Below are positions 43,501 through 51,105 of a stretch of DNA of 64,000 nt, one piece after another. The position numbers were made by a program, and so were the translations under genes. The DNA comes from Geomonas agri. Its GTDB lineage: Bacteria > Desulfobacterota > Desulfuromonadia > Geobacterales > Geobacteraceae. The stretch spans positions 124,001 to 188,000 of the forward strand of contig NZ_JAINZO010000002.1 of NCBI RefSeq assembly GCF_020179605.1. Direction: 5' to 3'. The notes under the pieces are model-generated. The model was not told the origin of the DNA and did no database searches. It was given only the letters and a program-made list of their open reading frames with translations. Position 1 is the stretch's first letter; each line of letters starts with the position of its first letter.

Positions 43501-46500
43501 GTCTGCCACCGGTTTGCCGTTCAGGGTGGTGCTGTTGGGAACATAGGCGGTATTGGCGGGGACCTGGTCGCGCAGGGTGACCCCGGTGGCGTTCTCTGTG
43601 CCGTCGTTCTTGACGGTGATGGAGTAGCGCAGCGTGTCGCCGGCCGTGACCGTGGCGCTCCCGGAGGTGACGTCCCGCACCGTCTTCTGGAGCAGGAACC
43701 GCGGCGCCGACGCGATGACGGTACGGGTCGGGTCGGCCGTTCCCGGCAGCGACGGATCGTCGCTCAGCTGCGACGGCAACAGGGGGGACGCGACCTGCGC
43801 CTGGTTCTGCACCAGGGAACCGCTGTCGATCACCGGCGCCAGCGTCGCCTGGAACTCGACCGTCAGCACGTCGCCCGCCTGCCCCTGCGGGGCCACCGTG
43901 AGATTGCCGATGCTCACCACGCCGGTCCCCTTGCTGCCGCCGTTGGCCGAGGTGGCGGTGACGTTCGCCCCGGAAGGCGCAGTCAAGAGCTTCAGTGTCC
44001 CGGGTGCGAACATGGCGACCGCGTTCAGCTTGTCGAGCTCGTCGGTCAGGGTGAAGTTCGCCGCACCCAGGGTGCCCAGGTTGCGGATGGTAAGGGTGTA
44101 TTTCAGAGTGTCGCCGGGCCTCGCGTTCGCGCCGGACTGCCCGGTGGTCGCATTCTGCACCGTGTTGGTGAAGCTCAAAAGCGGCGCCTGGGTGGTCACG
44201 GTGAAGGCGTCCTGAACGTCGAGCACCCCGGGGGTGCCGTTAGTGAGCGCAGCGGTCGTGGCCTGTATGTCCGCAGCCGCGGTGACCGCCGGGTCCGCGC
44301 TCAGCCACCTGGTGGCGCCCGCCACGTTGGTGAGGGTGATCCCCCCCGCCGTGTAGGGGTCGAGCGAGGCGCTGTAGTTGACCAGCAGTCGCTCGCCCGG
44401 CGCGATGGCGGCGGCGGCCGATTTCATGGCGACAGTCATGGTGCAGGCGGGCGCGGGCGCGAAGCTCACAGTGAAGTCGGTGCCGTTGACGAGGTTCGCC
44501 GAGACCGGCGTGACGCCGTCGGCCTGGTAGACGCGCGCCGTGACGTTGGTGGGGGCGGAGCCGCACATGCTCCCCGGGGCCGGGGTGGTCACGTTGGGGA
44601 GGAGGTCGGTGAGGGTCGCCTGCCAGGCGGTGCTACCGCCGGTGTTCTGGACGTTGAGCGTGAACAGGCCAGGAGCGAGTGCGTTGATGGTGGCCGGTCC
44701 GCTCTTCTGCACGGTCAGCGCGGGGCCGACGACGGTGATGGCGGCGCTGGCGCCCGGCGCGCCGCTGGCCTGGGTGGCCGGGGTGTTGTTGACGCCGTTG
44801 TAGGTGTAGGTCGCCGTGTTCTGGAACTGCTTGCCGAGGGTGTTGGCGGCGGAATTGGTGAGGAGCACCGTCACGTTGATCACGGCCTGCTGGCCGGCGG
44901 GGATGTCGATGCCGCTGCCGCTGTCCTGGATCACGAGGCTCGTGGCGCTGCCGGTGTTGACCGGGGTGAAGGCCGGGCCGGAAACCCGCTGCACGCCGAC
45001 AAAGCGCAGGTCCACCCCGGTTGCAGTGGAGCTCAAGTCGTCCAGGACGCGCACGTCGTACATGGCGGCCGGCTGCGGCACCGCCGGCACGGTGATGGTG
45101 TAGCTGAAGGGGCGGCCGATGGCGGCGCTGGTGACCTGGGCCTGCTTGGAGAGCGCGGTGGCCGCCGCGGTGGTGAGCTGCACCGTGGCCACCGTCGTCG
45201 GGCCGTAGAACTGCCGGTTGCCAAGGACGCTCGCCGCCGGGACGTCCTGGCTGTCGAAGGAGTAGTAGGCGCTCACCTGGGCCTGGTTGTTCAGGGTCAC
45301 CCCGGCGCCCAGCCCCGCGTCCCCCTTCACCTGGTAGCTCACCCGCAAGGCCTGCCCCGGCGCGACCGCGTAGAGCCCGGCGGAACCGGCTGCGTCGAAG
45401 TTCCAGGTGGCGACGCCGGTGGCGGCGCTGTAGCTCGGGGCGAGCACGGGGAGGGTCGCGCTGGTAGCGCCGGTGGCGCTGTCGATCAAGGCGACGCCGG
45501 TGGTGGTGACGCCACCCTGGCGCAGGCCGACCGGGAGCGTGTCGGCAAGGACGGGGTTGTAGGCGGGCGAAGTACCGCTGTTGGCCATCGTGACGGTGTA
45601 GGTGATGGCCTCGCCGGCGCTGATCACCGTGCCGGCGCTATCGGTCCGCGTCTTGGACACGTTGAGAAGCGGCTGCCAGACGTTGAGGGTCGCGCCGGAG
45701 TTCTTGGGGGTGGCGGCCACACCGTTGATGGCGTAGTTGAGCGTGGCGCTGTTGACGAGCTGCTGTGCCGTCGGGGACTGCGCCAGCGCGTTCTTCATCA
45801 CGTGGGCCCGGTACTGGATGGTCAGCGTGTTGTTGGCGGCGTTGTTGTCGGGGGTGTTGGCGACGTTGCCGAGGTTCCAGGTCAGGGTGCCGGTGGCGCC
45901 GGGCGCGGGCTGGGAGGAGACCGTGTAGCTGAAGTTGCCGCTCCCCGAGGCGGGGGCGATGCTGACCAGGGCGTCGTAGGCGAGCCCCGTCGGCAACTGG
46001 TCGGTGAGTACCACGTTCTGCGTGGTCCCTTCGCGCAGGGTCAGGGCGACGTTGTAGACCACGGTATCCCCCACCCGCACGGTCGCGTCGGTCGCGCTCC
46101 CCGGGGCCGCGCTCCAGGAGTCGGCGACGACGGTCTTGGCAAGCGCGGTCGGGTCGAGCGACGAGACGGTGGCGGAGACCGGCCCGGAGCAATAGGTGTT
46201 GGGAGCGGTGGTGCTGGGGCAGCCGGCGCCGGTACGCTCACCGGGAACCGAGCCGGAGAGCGAGGTCCAGTCGACGTACACGTCGTTGGTAATGGGGGCG
46301 CCGCTCGTCTCCAGCACGGTCACCAGGTAGCTCAATACCAGGGTGCCGCCGGCAGGGATGTCCAGGCTCGCGTCGCCGTTGCGGCTCCCCCAGTCCACGG
46401 CCCCGCTTGGCAGAAGGGCGGGCGTAGGCATGAACCCGGTCACCGGTGCGCCGTTCACCTGCGCGGTGGCCGAACCCGGCACCAGCGCCACGTTGGCCGG

Positions 46501-49134
46501 GAGGAAGTCCATGACGTCGGCGTCGTAGGCCCGGGAGCCGCCGTCGTTGGTGACGGTGACGGTGTAGCGCAGGACGTCGGCGGGAGCCGCGGCGGCGGAC
46601 GCCGCTTTCCCCGCCGGGGATGCGTAGCCGACCGCCTTGGCCGCGGTCAGGTGCGGTTCGACCACCGTCATGTTGGCCGTGGTCGCCGCGCCGCCGACCG
46701 ACTGGGTCAGGCTGTCGCCGTTTAACTTGTTATAGGTGTACGAAGCGGTGTTGTTGAAGGTGAGACCGGCGCGGTTCACGGCGGAGTTCTGCAGTGCCGC
46801 TGTCACCTGGATCACCGCCTGCCCCCCCGCCGGTATGTCGATGCCGGTGGCGAGGTCCTGGAGTATTACGTTGGTGGCCGTACCGGTGTTGGTCAGGTTC
46901 CAGGTACCGCCGGAAATCACGTCGGCACTGACGAAGCTCATGCCGGCGGCGGAGAGCCCCAGGTTGTCCAGGACCCTCACGTCGTAAAGGGGGACGTCGG
47001 CCGGGGTGGCGGGTACCTTGATCTGGTAGCTGAACTGCTGGCCGATGGTCGCCGTGGCCGGTGACGGGTTCGTCTTGGATAGCGCTCCGGGGGCCTGGAT
47101 GGTGACCCTCGTCGGATCCCCTCCCGAGCCGAGCAGGACGGTGCCGTTCACGTACGGGTCGTCGCTCGGGCCGGACCAGACCGTCGCGGGGGTGGTGGTG
47201 CTGTCGGTACCGGTAACGCCGGCCTGGTTCGAGACCATGGTGCCGTTTGCGAGTGTCGTATCGAGGGTCGCGTCGAATTCGATCTGGACCTGGGCATTGG
47301 TGGCGGCGCCGCCGGGCAGGCTGAGGCCGGAAACGGTGACGGCCCCGGGGGTGCCACCGCTGGGCTGGGTGACGCTCACTGTGCCTCCCGCCGGGGTGAC
47401 GGTGACGTTGGAGACGGAGCGCAGCCCGGCCGGCAGGGTATCGGTGACCGTGACGCCGTTCAGTGGGGGCCAGGTGAAGTTCTGCAAAAGCAGGGTGTAG
47501 TGCAGCCGGTCACCCGGAAAGGCAGCCGTGGCCGGATTGGCCCCGGTGGTGAGGTCGCGCACCGTCTTCTGAAAGTAGTAGCCGGCGAGCGCCGCCGTGA
47601 CCGTGTAGGCATCCTGGAAGTCCAGGGTGCCGGGGGTGCCGTCGGTGATGGTCCGGTCGTACTCGCGACGTCCGGGATAGGTGCTGTTGGCGCTGAACCA
47701 CCTGGTGGCACCGGCGATGTTGGTGAGGGTCGCCCCGGAGGCGACGCCGGTACTGTCGACCTGCGCCAGGTAGGTGACGATGAGGCGCTGGGTGGGGGCG
47801 ATTTTGGCGGAGTCGAGCAGGGCCAGGGTGAGCAGCCCCGGCGACCCCGCACCGCCGCTCCAGGTGGTGGTGAAGTCGGTGCCGCTCACCAGCGGAGCCG
47901 ACACCGGGGTGGCCCCGTCGGAGGCGAAAACCTGGGCGCTGATGGTACCCAGCGGAGAGACGGTGCTCATGCCGGCAGGGATGTGGTCGGTGACGGTGGC
48001 GTTCCACGCGTCGCTGCCGCCGGTGTTCTGGACGTTGAGCGTGTACCGTACCTGCGAATCCATGTTGACCGTCGCGGCCGAGCCGCTCTTGGTAAGGGTG
48101 AGATTCGGCTCGACCACCGTCATCGGCGGCGTGGTGCCGGGCCATGCCTGCAGGTCCACCATGCTGGCGGTGTTGATCGGCTTGTTGAACCACATGTTGG
48201 CGGTATTGGAGAACTGCGCCCCCGCCTGGTTCACGCCTGTCGGGTTGTTGTCGAGAACGACGGTGACCTGGATCTCCAGGTTGTACCCTGCCGGGAGCGA
48301 GGCCAGCGCCGGGTTGTACTCGTAGGAAAAGACCAGGTGCCTGGTGGCGTCCGAGAGTACGCCGGGGTGGCTGCTGAGCCAGCCGGCGCCCGCCCCGAGG
48401 GCCAGCGGCGCCCCCCCGTTCAGCGCCGTCCTCGCCCCCGTGGCGGGGTTAACCAAGTAAGCAGCGTTGGTCACGTAGCTCAAGGCGGCGCCCGTGGCGG
48501 TGAGATCGTCGGGGATCACCACGTTGGTCACCGTGGCATCGTCGCTGTTGGCGATGTACTGGAACGTCCCCGTCGCGTCGAGTTTCCCCAAAAGGGGGAC
48601 GCTGATCGTATAGGTGAAGGGGACCCCGACGGCGGCGGTGGTCTGCGCCGGGGGATTTTTCTTGCTCACCGCGTCGACCGGTACCATGAAGGCCTGGCAG
48701 GCGGGACTGATGTTGTTGTACCCGCCGGGAGCCCAGTAGATCCAGAAGTCCGACTGGGTGGGGTCGTTGCACGACATGTTGCCGTAATAAAAGACGTTCA
48801 GAAAAGCGATGTAGTACGACTGCTGCTGCGGGAAGTTGAAGTTTATGTTGGTGATAGGGAAGCCGCCGATGGAATCGGGGAAGTTCTTGATGGTGCAGTT
48901 GGTGTCAACCCCGAAGGTGGATGCCCCCCTGACCGCGGCGAGGGTGGCGGGGTTGTTGCCGTCGACCACACCGCCGAACTGGGAGCAGAAGATCCCCGCG
49001 GCGTGCGCGGTCGTTCCCCACGCAACCAGCATGACCAAAAGGGCGGCGGTTGCAGCCAGGCGCACCAGGTACTTGGCGGCGCCCGTCCTGGCGGCCATCG
49101 GTAACATCAGCTTTGTCTGTGTCAGCATTCTCAC
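40504..49134 (-). CDS. Giant DUF11-repeat surface protein, 2,876 aa
   Basis: Signal peptide near residues 22-46 (LVRLAATAALLVMLVAWGTT). About fourteen DUF11/isopeptide-type repeats fill residues ~160-2,600, each with a 'G....Y...V.N.G...A..V...D.LP.G' pattern (e.g. DTLRYSITVKNDGTENATGV, GDELQYTITMTNSGGTAATG). Two SdrD/Cna-B-like modules are present (GSVWQDANHDNVLDGGELPS and GKVFDDANANGYPDQGEKGL). The last ~100 residues (LRLSYLAEVESKALVEQRLK) look like a degenerate OmpA-like domain that could dock to peptidoglycan or the OmpA-barrel partner. The start is a GTG at 49134, 6 bases after GAGG; an ATG six bases further in is the alternative. A long stalk-like adhesin is the likely product. Confidence 0.9.
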   Translation of the reverse strand: MRMLTQTKLMLPMAARTGAAKYLVRLAATAALLVMLVAWGTTAHAAGIFCSQFGGVVDGNNPATLAAVRGASTFGVDTNCTIKNFPDSIGGFPITNINFNFPQQQSYYIAFLNVFYYGNMSCNDPTQSDFWIYWAPGGYNNISPACQAFMVPVDAVSKKNPPAQTTAAVGVPFTYTISVPLLGKLDATGTFQYIANSDDATVTNVVIPDDLTATGAALSYVTNAAYLVNPATGARTALNGGAPLALGAGAGWLSSHPGVLSDATRHLVFSYEYNPALASLPAGYNLEIQVTVVLDNNPTGVNQAGAQFSNTANMWFNKPINTASMVDLQAWPGTTPPMTVVEPNLTLTKSGSAATVNMDSQVRYTLNVQNTGGSDAWNATVTDHIPAGMSTVSPLGTISAQVFASDGATPVSAPLVSGTDFTTTWSGGAGSPGLLTLALLDSAKIAPTQRLIVTYLAQVDSTGVASGATLTNIAGATRWFSANSTYPGRREYDRTITDGTPGTLDFQDAYTVTAALAGYYFQKTVRDLTTGANPATAAFPGDRLHYTLLLQNFTWPPLNGVTVTDTLPAGLRSVSNVTVTPAGGTVSVTQPSGGTPGAVTVSGLSLPGGAATNAQVQIEFDATLDTTLANGTMVSNQAGVTGTDSTTTPATVWSGPSDDPYVNGTVLLGSGGDPTRVTIQAPGALSKTNPSPATATIGQQFSYQIKVPATPADVPLYDVRVLDNLGLSAAGMSFVSADVISGGTWNLTNTGTATNVILQDLATGIDIPAGGQAVIQVTAALQNSAVNRAGLTFNNTASYTYNKLNGDSLTQSVGGAATTANMTVVEPHLTAAKAVGYASPAGKAASAAAAPADVLRYTVTVTNDGGSRAYDADVMDFLPANVALVPGSATAQVNGAPVTGFMPTPALLPSGAVDWGSRNGDASLDIPAGGTLVLSYLVTVLETSGAPITNDVYVDWTSLSGSVPGERTGAGCPSTTAPNTYCSGPVSATVSSLDPTALAKTVVADSWSAAPGSATDATVRVGDTVVYNVALTLREGTTQNVVLTDQLPTGLAYDALVSIAPASGSGNFSYTVSSQPAPGATGTLTWNLGNVANTPDNNAANNTLTIQYRAHVMKNALAQSPTAQQLVNSATLNYAINGVAATPKNSGATLNVWQPLLNVSKTRTDSAGTVISAGEAITYTVTMANSGTSPAYNPVLADTLPVGLRQGGVTTTGVALIDSATGATSATLPVLAPSYSAATGVATWNFDAAGSAGLYAVAPGQALRVSYQVKGDAGLGAGVTLNNQAQVSAYYSFDSQDVPAASVLGNRQFYGPTTVATVQLTTAAATALSKQAQVTSAAIGRPFSYTITVPAVPQPAAMYDVRVLDDLSSTATGVDLRFVGVQRVSGPAFTPVNTGSATSLVIQDSGSGIDIPAGQQAVINVTVLLTNSAANTLGKQFQNTATYTYNGVNNTPATQASGAPGASAAITVVGPALTVQKSGPATINALAPGLFTLNVQNTGGSTAWQATLTDLLPNVTTPAPGSMCGSAPTNVTARVYQADGVTPVSANLVNGTDFTVSFAPAPACTMTVAMKSAAAAIAPGERLLVNYSASLDPYTAGGITLTNVAGATRWLSADPAVTAAADIQATTAALTNGTPGVLDVQDAFTVTTQAPLLSFTNTVQNATTGQSGANARPGDTLKYTLTIRNLGTLGAANFTLTDELDKLNAVAMFAPGTLKLLTAPSGANVTATSANGGSKGTGVVSIGNLTVAPQGQAGDVLTVEFQATLAPVIDSGSLVQNQAQVASPLLPSQLSDDPSLPGTADPTRTVIASAPRFLLQKTVRDVTSGSATVTAGDTLRYSITVKNDGTENATGVTLRDQVPANTAYVPNSTTLNGKPVADVGGASPLQSGMTVNSPANPVPGTMPAAAGAASNVATITFEVRISRSVVAGTLISNQAFLAGTGAASGPFPEEASDNPATPVPNDPTTVVVGNLPLLYALKTVQLVGDANGDGLVDPGDELQYTITMTNSGGTAATGVLLTDAIPANTTYVANSVRLNGAAVADAAAGVSPLTNGIGVVSPGVTPPAPPATAGTLAAGGTGVVTFKVQVNQGVAPGTVISNQGSVASTELPLLATDSDGTPTNGYQPTVIAVGNAQQLSITKSAVVVGGGAALPGSVLEYTVRATNVGLVPATGVVLTDDLTPLLPQASYLTGSGVMNGSSNGVTYAAPVLSANYGASYGPLAPGAAVVMRFQVKLNATVSSGSVVNNTAQASWDTPTRVASAGTSVTVGGMPGSASLTGSVWQDANHDNVLDGGELPSAGWTVDLYQDGRVVGTVKSSTDGSYRFSGVPPNAGTAIKYELRFRAPGAGAATALLGWCSSPFTNGMQRISDIVAGGGSLLQELNLPLTPNGVVYNSIVRTPVPGATLTMVQAGSRLPVAASCFNDPVQQGQVTTASGLYKFDLNFSDPSCPSGGEYLIQVTPPATGYMAGVSKLVPPASSDSTASFAVPACPSSAFDAVPTTAGYCEAQASDLAPGTSVLPGAATAYYLRLTLDNLQPGYSQIYNNHIAVDPTLNTAVAITKTAAVTDVSRGALVPYTITLNNTLGATLRDLSVVDTFPAGFKYVAGSARLDGRKAEPTLNTRQMTWSVAQLTSSTSHSITFLMIVGSGVSEGEYVNRAQVLSTITDSVASGVASATVRVIPDADLDCTDVIGKVFDDANANGYPDQGEKGLAGVRAVTARGLVATTDEFGRFHITCAVVPDQDRGSNFILKLDERTLPTGYRVTGENPQVQRATRGKMLRFDFGAAIHHVVSLDVADGAFEPNGMRLRRQWQPRIDLLLKELRKAPAVLRLSYLAEVESKALVEQRLKALKTEISGKWGDGYPLTIETEVFWRRGAPP

Positions 49135-49202
49135 TTCTGCCCTCGATGAAGATCACACAACCATTGTTCCGGCCCCCTCAGGGCCGACCTGTACGCACCA
49201 CG

Positions 49203-49247
49203 AAAAAACCCGCGCCACAGCCGGTGCTTCGGCTGATGACGCGGGTT
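49203..49247 (-). terminator. Third terminator of the leader, directly before the giant gene
   Basis: Minus strand: AACCCGCGTCATCAGCCG...CGGCTGTGGCGCGGGTTTTTT. It lies between the 53-codon gene and the 2,876-residue gene, so expression of the latter needs read-through or a promoter in the remaining ~65 bases; none is obvious there. Confidence 0.85.
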
Positions 49248-49316
49248 TCACTTGCCCCGTAGGGATGAGACTTACCGCTGTTTCAATGCTGGTTTAATTT
49301 TCGGCGGGTGGCCGGA

Positions 49317-49478
49317 TCACTTCATTCTTTCGTTCCTGGTCGCGTCGCAGACGCGGTAGTCCGCGATGTTCAAGGTGACCTGAAGGTGCGGCGCGGAGAG
49401 AAGCCCTATCTCCTTCATGCAGTCGGTCAGCTTTCGTTTCCACTCCGGGTCCAGGGTCTGTTTGGTCAACTTTTCCAT
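49317..49478 (-). CDS. Small protein (53 aa) in the riboswitch leader
   Basis: MEKLTKQTLDPEWKRKLTDC, then MKEIGLLSAPHLQVTLNIAD and a short CDATRNERMK end. A GAGG site lies 7 bases before the ATG at 49478 and codon use is resident-like. It is the first gene after the tandem riboswitches and is separated from the giant gene by a terminator. It could be a true small protein or a translated leader whose translation affects read-through. No family recognised. Confidence 0.65.
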   Translation of the reverse strand: MEKLTKQTLDPEWKRKLTDCMKEIGLLSAPHLQVTLNIADYRVCDATRNERMK

Positions 49479-49504
49479 GGCATGCCTCATCTACTTCATA
49501 AAAT

Positions 49505-49545
49505 AAAAAAGAGCGCTCCATCTTCCGAAGATGAGAGCGCTCCTT
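49505..49545 (-). terminator. Terminator of riboswitch B
   Basis: Minus strand GAGCGCTCTCATCTTCGGAAGATGGAGCGCTC followed by TTTTTTATTTT; nested stem. Confidence 0.9.
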
Positions 49546-49579
49546 GAGCCGGTGTTTGCCGGATGCCAAGATGCTGACC

Positions 49580-49666
49580 CATCTCTTCGGCAACCCGGCT
49601 ATCCTTCACAGGACCCGTGGCTTTGCGTCACCAGATCACTCTGGTTTTGCCCGTTCGGAGAACGTA
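49580..49666 (-). promoter_or_regulatory. GEMM-I riboswitch B (G20 type, predicted c-di-GMP)
   Basis: Minus strand: CGAACGGGCAAAACCAGA, GTGA tetraloop, TCTGGTGACGCAAAGCC, ACGGGTCCT...AGGATAGCCGGGTTGCCGAAG. The base equivalent to G20 is G. P2 tetraloop, P3 receptor side and closing P1 are all present. It is followed by its own terminator 35 bases downstream. Confidence 0.92.
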
Positions 49667-49706
49667 TTCTTTTTTTCAAAACCTGCAGCCGCGGTCGCCG
49701 CGCCAA

Positions 49707-49746
49707 TAAAAAAGGCGCTCACATCTGCCAAAGATGAGAGCGCCTC
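49707..49746 (-). terminator. Terminator of riboswitch A
   Basis: Minus strand GAGGCGCTCTCATCTTTGGCAGATGTGAGCGCCTTTTTTATT. Confidence 0.9.
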
Positions 49747-49780
49747 TTGATCTGTATAAACGGTGCCAAGATGCTAACCC

Positions 49781-49866
49781 ATCTCTTCGGCAACTCGGCT
49801 ATCCTGATTCAGGACCCGTGGCTTTGCGTCACCAGATCACTCTGGTTTTGCCCGTTCGGAGAACTT
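49781..49866 (-). promoter_or_regulatory. GEMM-I riboswitch A (G20 type, first of the tandem pair)
   Basis: Minus strand copy nearly identical to riboswitch B (CGAACGGGCAAAACCAGA, GACGCAAAGCCACGGGTCCT, TAGCCGAGTTGCCGAAG) with the same G20-equivalent base. A TACAAT hexamer about 10 bases upstream of the aptamer (around 49879) is a possible -10 element. Confidence 0.92.
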
Positions 49867-50021
49867 TTTTAACTAATTGTAATTGACGGCCACTTTTTTA
49901 ACAGATGCGTTAACGATTTGCAACAATTTTTTTCAGAAAACAAATTTTTACTAACAAACCCCTGTGCGAACGTCCGAAACTCCCGCTGTCGCGGTACCAC
50001 GGCAGGGAAAGCGCCATAGCG

Positions 50022-50441
50022 TCACGCCGACTGGCGCCTCGCCTCGGACGCGGAGAGCTCCCCCACGAAAGCCCCCAGTTTGGTATCGCACTCACGGATG
50101 TGACGGCTGACCCAGTGGTCCAGGATGACCAGTCGGTTGATGTTCAGGCTCCCGCCCGCATTGCGAGAGGTACGGACGTCTATCATCCTCTGCCTGAACA
50201 GCTCATGTTCATCCCGGTGCGCCAGGAAGTCCGGGTAGCAGGTATCCATCATCAGCATCTGCTCGTAGTCGAAACACTGCGACATGTAGACCAGGATTTC
50301 GTCGAGAAGGTAATCCTCAGGGGGCGTACCCGTCACAAAGCCGTCATAGGCTTCGTTTATCTTCTTCACCACGTACTTGTGGCACTGGTCGACGTCTTCA
50401 ATACCGATCACCAGATCTGAGGTCCATTTCGTGTTAAACAT
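50022..50441 (-). CDS. Bacteriohemerythrin with an unusual ligand set
   Basis: Di-iron oxygen-binding four-helix bundle of 139 aa. Expected ligands are visible at His21 (DQCHKYV), Glu60, His75 and His79 (LAHRDEHELF), His114 and Asp119 (WVSRHIRECD). The helix-2 position that is normally His (HFxxEE) is Cys56 (CFDYEQ), so one iron ligand is changed. Start ATG 50441 behind GGGAGGGC; an in-frame GTG 12 bases upstream is less likely. A GEMM-I-like riboswitch with overlapping terminator precedes it. Confidence 0.85.
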   Translation of the reverse strand: MFNTKWTSDLVIGIEDVDQCHKYVVKKINEAYDGFVTGTPPEDYLLDEILVYMSQCFDYEQMLMMDTCYPDFLAHRDEHELFRQRMIDVRTSRNAGGSLNINRLVILDHWVSRHIRECDTKLGAFVGELSASEARRQSA

Positions 50442-50544
50442 AAGCCCTCCCACGGCATCATGAATTACCCGGAACGTTCACTGGATATTCCCGTTGTATC
50501 GAAACCCGCCCCTGCCACTCAGGCTTTTGCCGCGCCCTCTTGAC

Positions 50545-50595
50545 GCAAAAAAGCCGGGGCCTCGATATCTGGAATGATATTTCGGCGACCCGGCT
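50545..50595 (-). terminator. Terminator overlapping the hemerythrin riboswitch
   Basis: Minus strand: AGCCGGG (part of the aptamer 3' side, 50589-50595) pairs with CCCCGGCT (50552-50559) followed by TTTTTTGC. Aptamer folding and termination are therefore mutually exclusive. Confidence 0.75.
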
Positions 50596-50658
50596 GTCTC
50601 GGTGAGACCCTGTAGGCTTTCCGTCCCATCCTCGCGGATGGTTTAGTATTTTCGTGTA
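50576..50658 (-). promoter_or_regulatory. Divergent GEMM-I-like riboswitch upstream of hemerythrin
   Basis: Minus strand: ACTAAACCATCC, GCGA tetraloop, GGATGGGACGGAAAGCC, TACAGGGTCT...AGACAGCCGGGTCGCCGAA. The P2/tetraloop and 3' core match GEMM-I, but the segment normally reading (A/G)GGCAAA reads TACTAAA and the usual GACGC is GACGG, so ligand-contacting positions differ from riboswitches A and B. Confidence 0.72.
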
Positions 50659-50785
50659 TCGGTCCTTGCTATTTCGGAGGCAGCATATCCTACCGAGGAA
50701 TCCATGTAAACGACATTTAATGTGTGACGCCATACCTTGTTGGCATCACGACACCTTTCCTCCCTTCACCTATTCGCAGTGGCCA

Positions 50786-51064
50786 CTATTTGCCGCCCAG
50801 CGCCGTCTTCACCTTCTTCAAGGTGTCGATGTTCTTCTGCAGGCCGCTTACGTTCTTCTCCATTTCGGTGATGGTGGTGCCCAACTGGGCTACACTGCCG
50901 ATCACGCCTCCGCTGCCGGCGGCCCTCTGCAGCAGTTCCGCCCCCAAGTCTCCCATCTGGGCGTTGGCCCTCTGCTCGGTGATCGAGCCACAGACGTACC
51001 CTGCCACGAAGACCACGGCAAAGGCCGCGACCCTCAAGCTGTAGACGACGCTTTTGTCTTTCAT
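50786..51064 (-). CDS. Membrane-anchored coiled-coil protein, 92 aa
   Basis: One N-terminal TM or uncleaved signal segment (VVYSLRVAAFAVVFVAGYVCG) and a C-terminal helix with heptad character (TTITEMEKNVSGLQKNIDTL) separated by a Gly-containing loop. ATG at 51064 follows GGGGGAGG. Co-directional with the next two genes. No family recognised. Confidence 0.75.
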   Translation of the reverse strand: MKDKSVVYSLRVAAFAVVFVAGYVCGSITEQRANAQMGDLGAELLQRAAGSGGVIGSVAQLGTTITEMEKNVSGLQKNIDTLKKVKTALGGK

Positions 51065-51105
51065 GTCAGATCCTCCCCCTGGGCCCACTCACTGTCCGTT
51101 GTCGG

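Noticed and set aside
49294-49593. 99-codon minus-strand frame spanning riboswitch B's terminator
   Set aside because: It crosses the terminator stem and has no ribosome site; the 53-codon frame in the same area has both a site and a sensible start.
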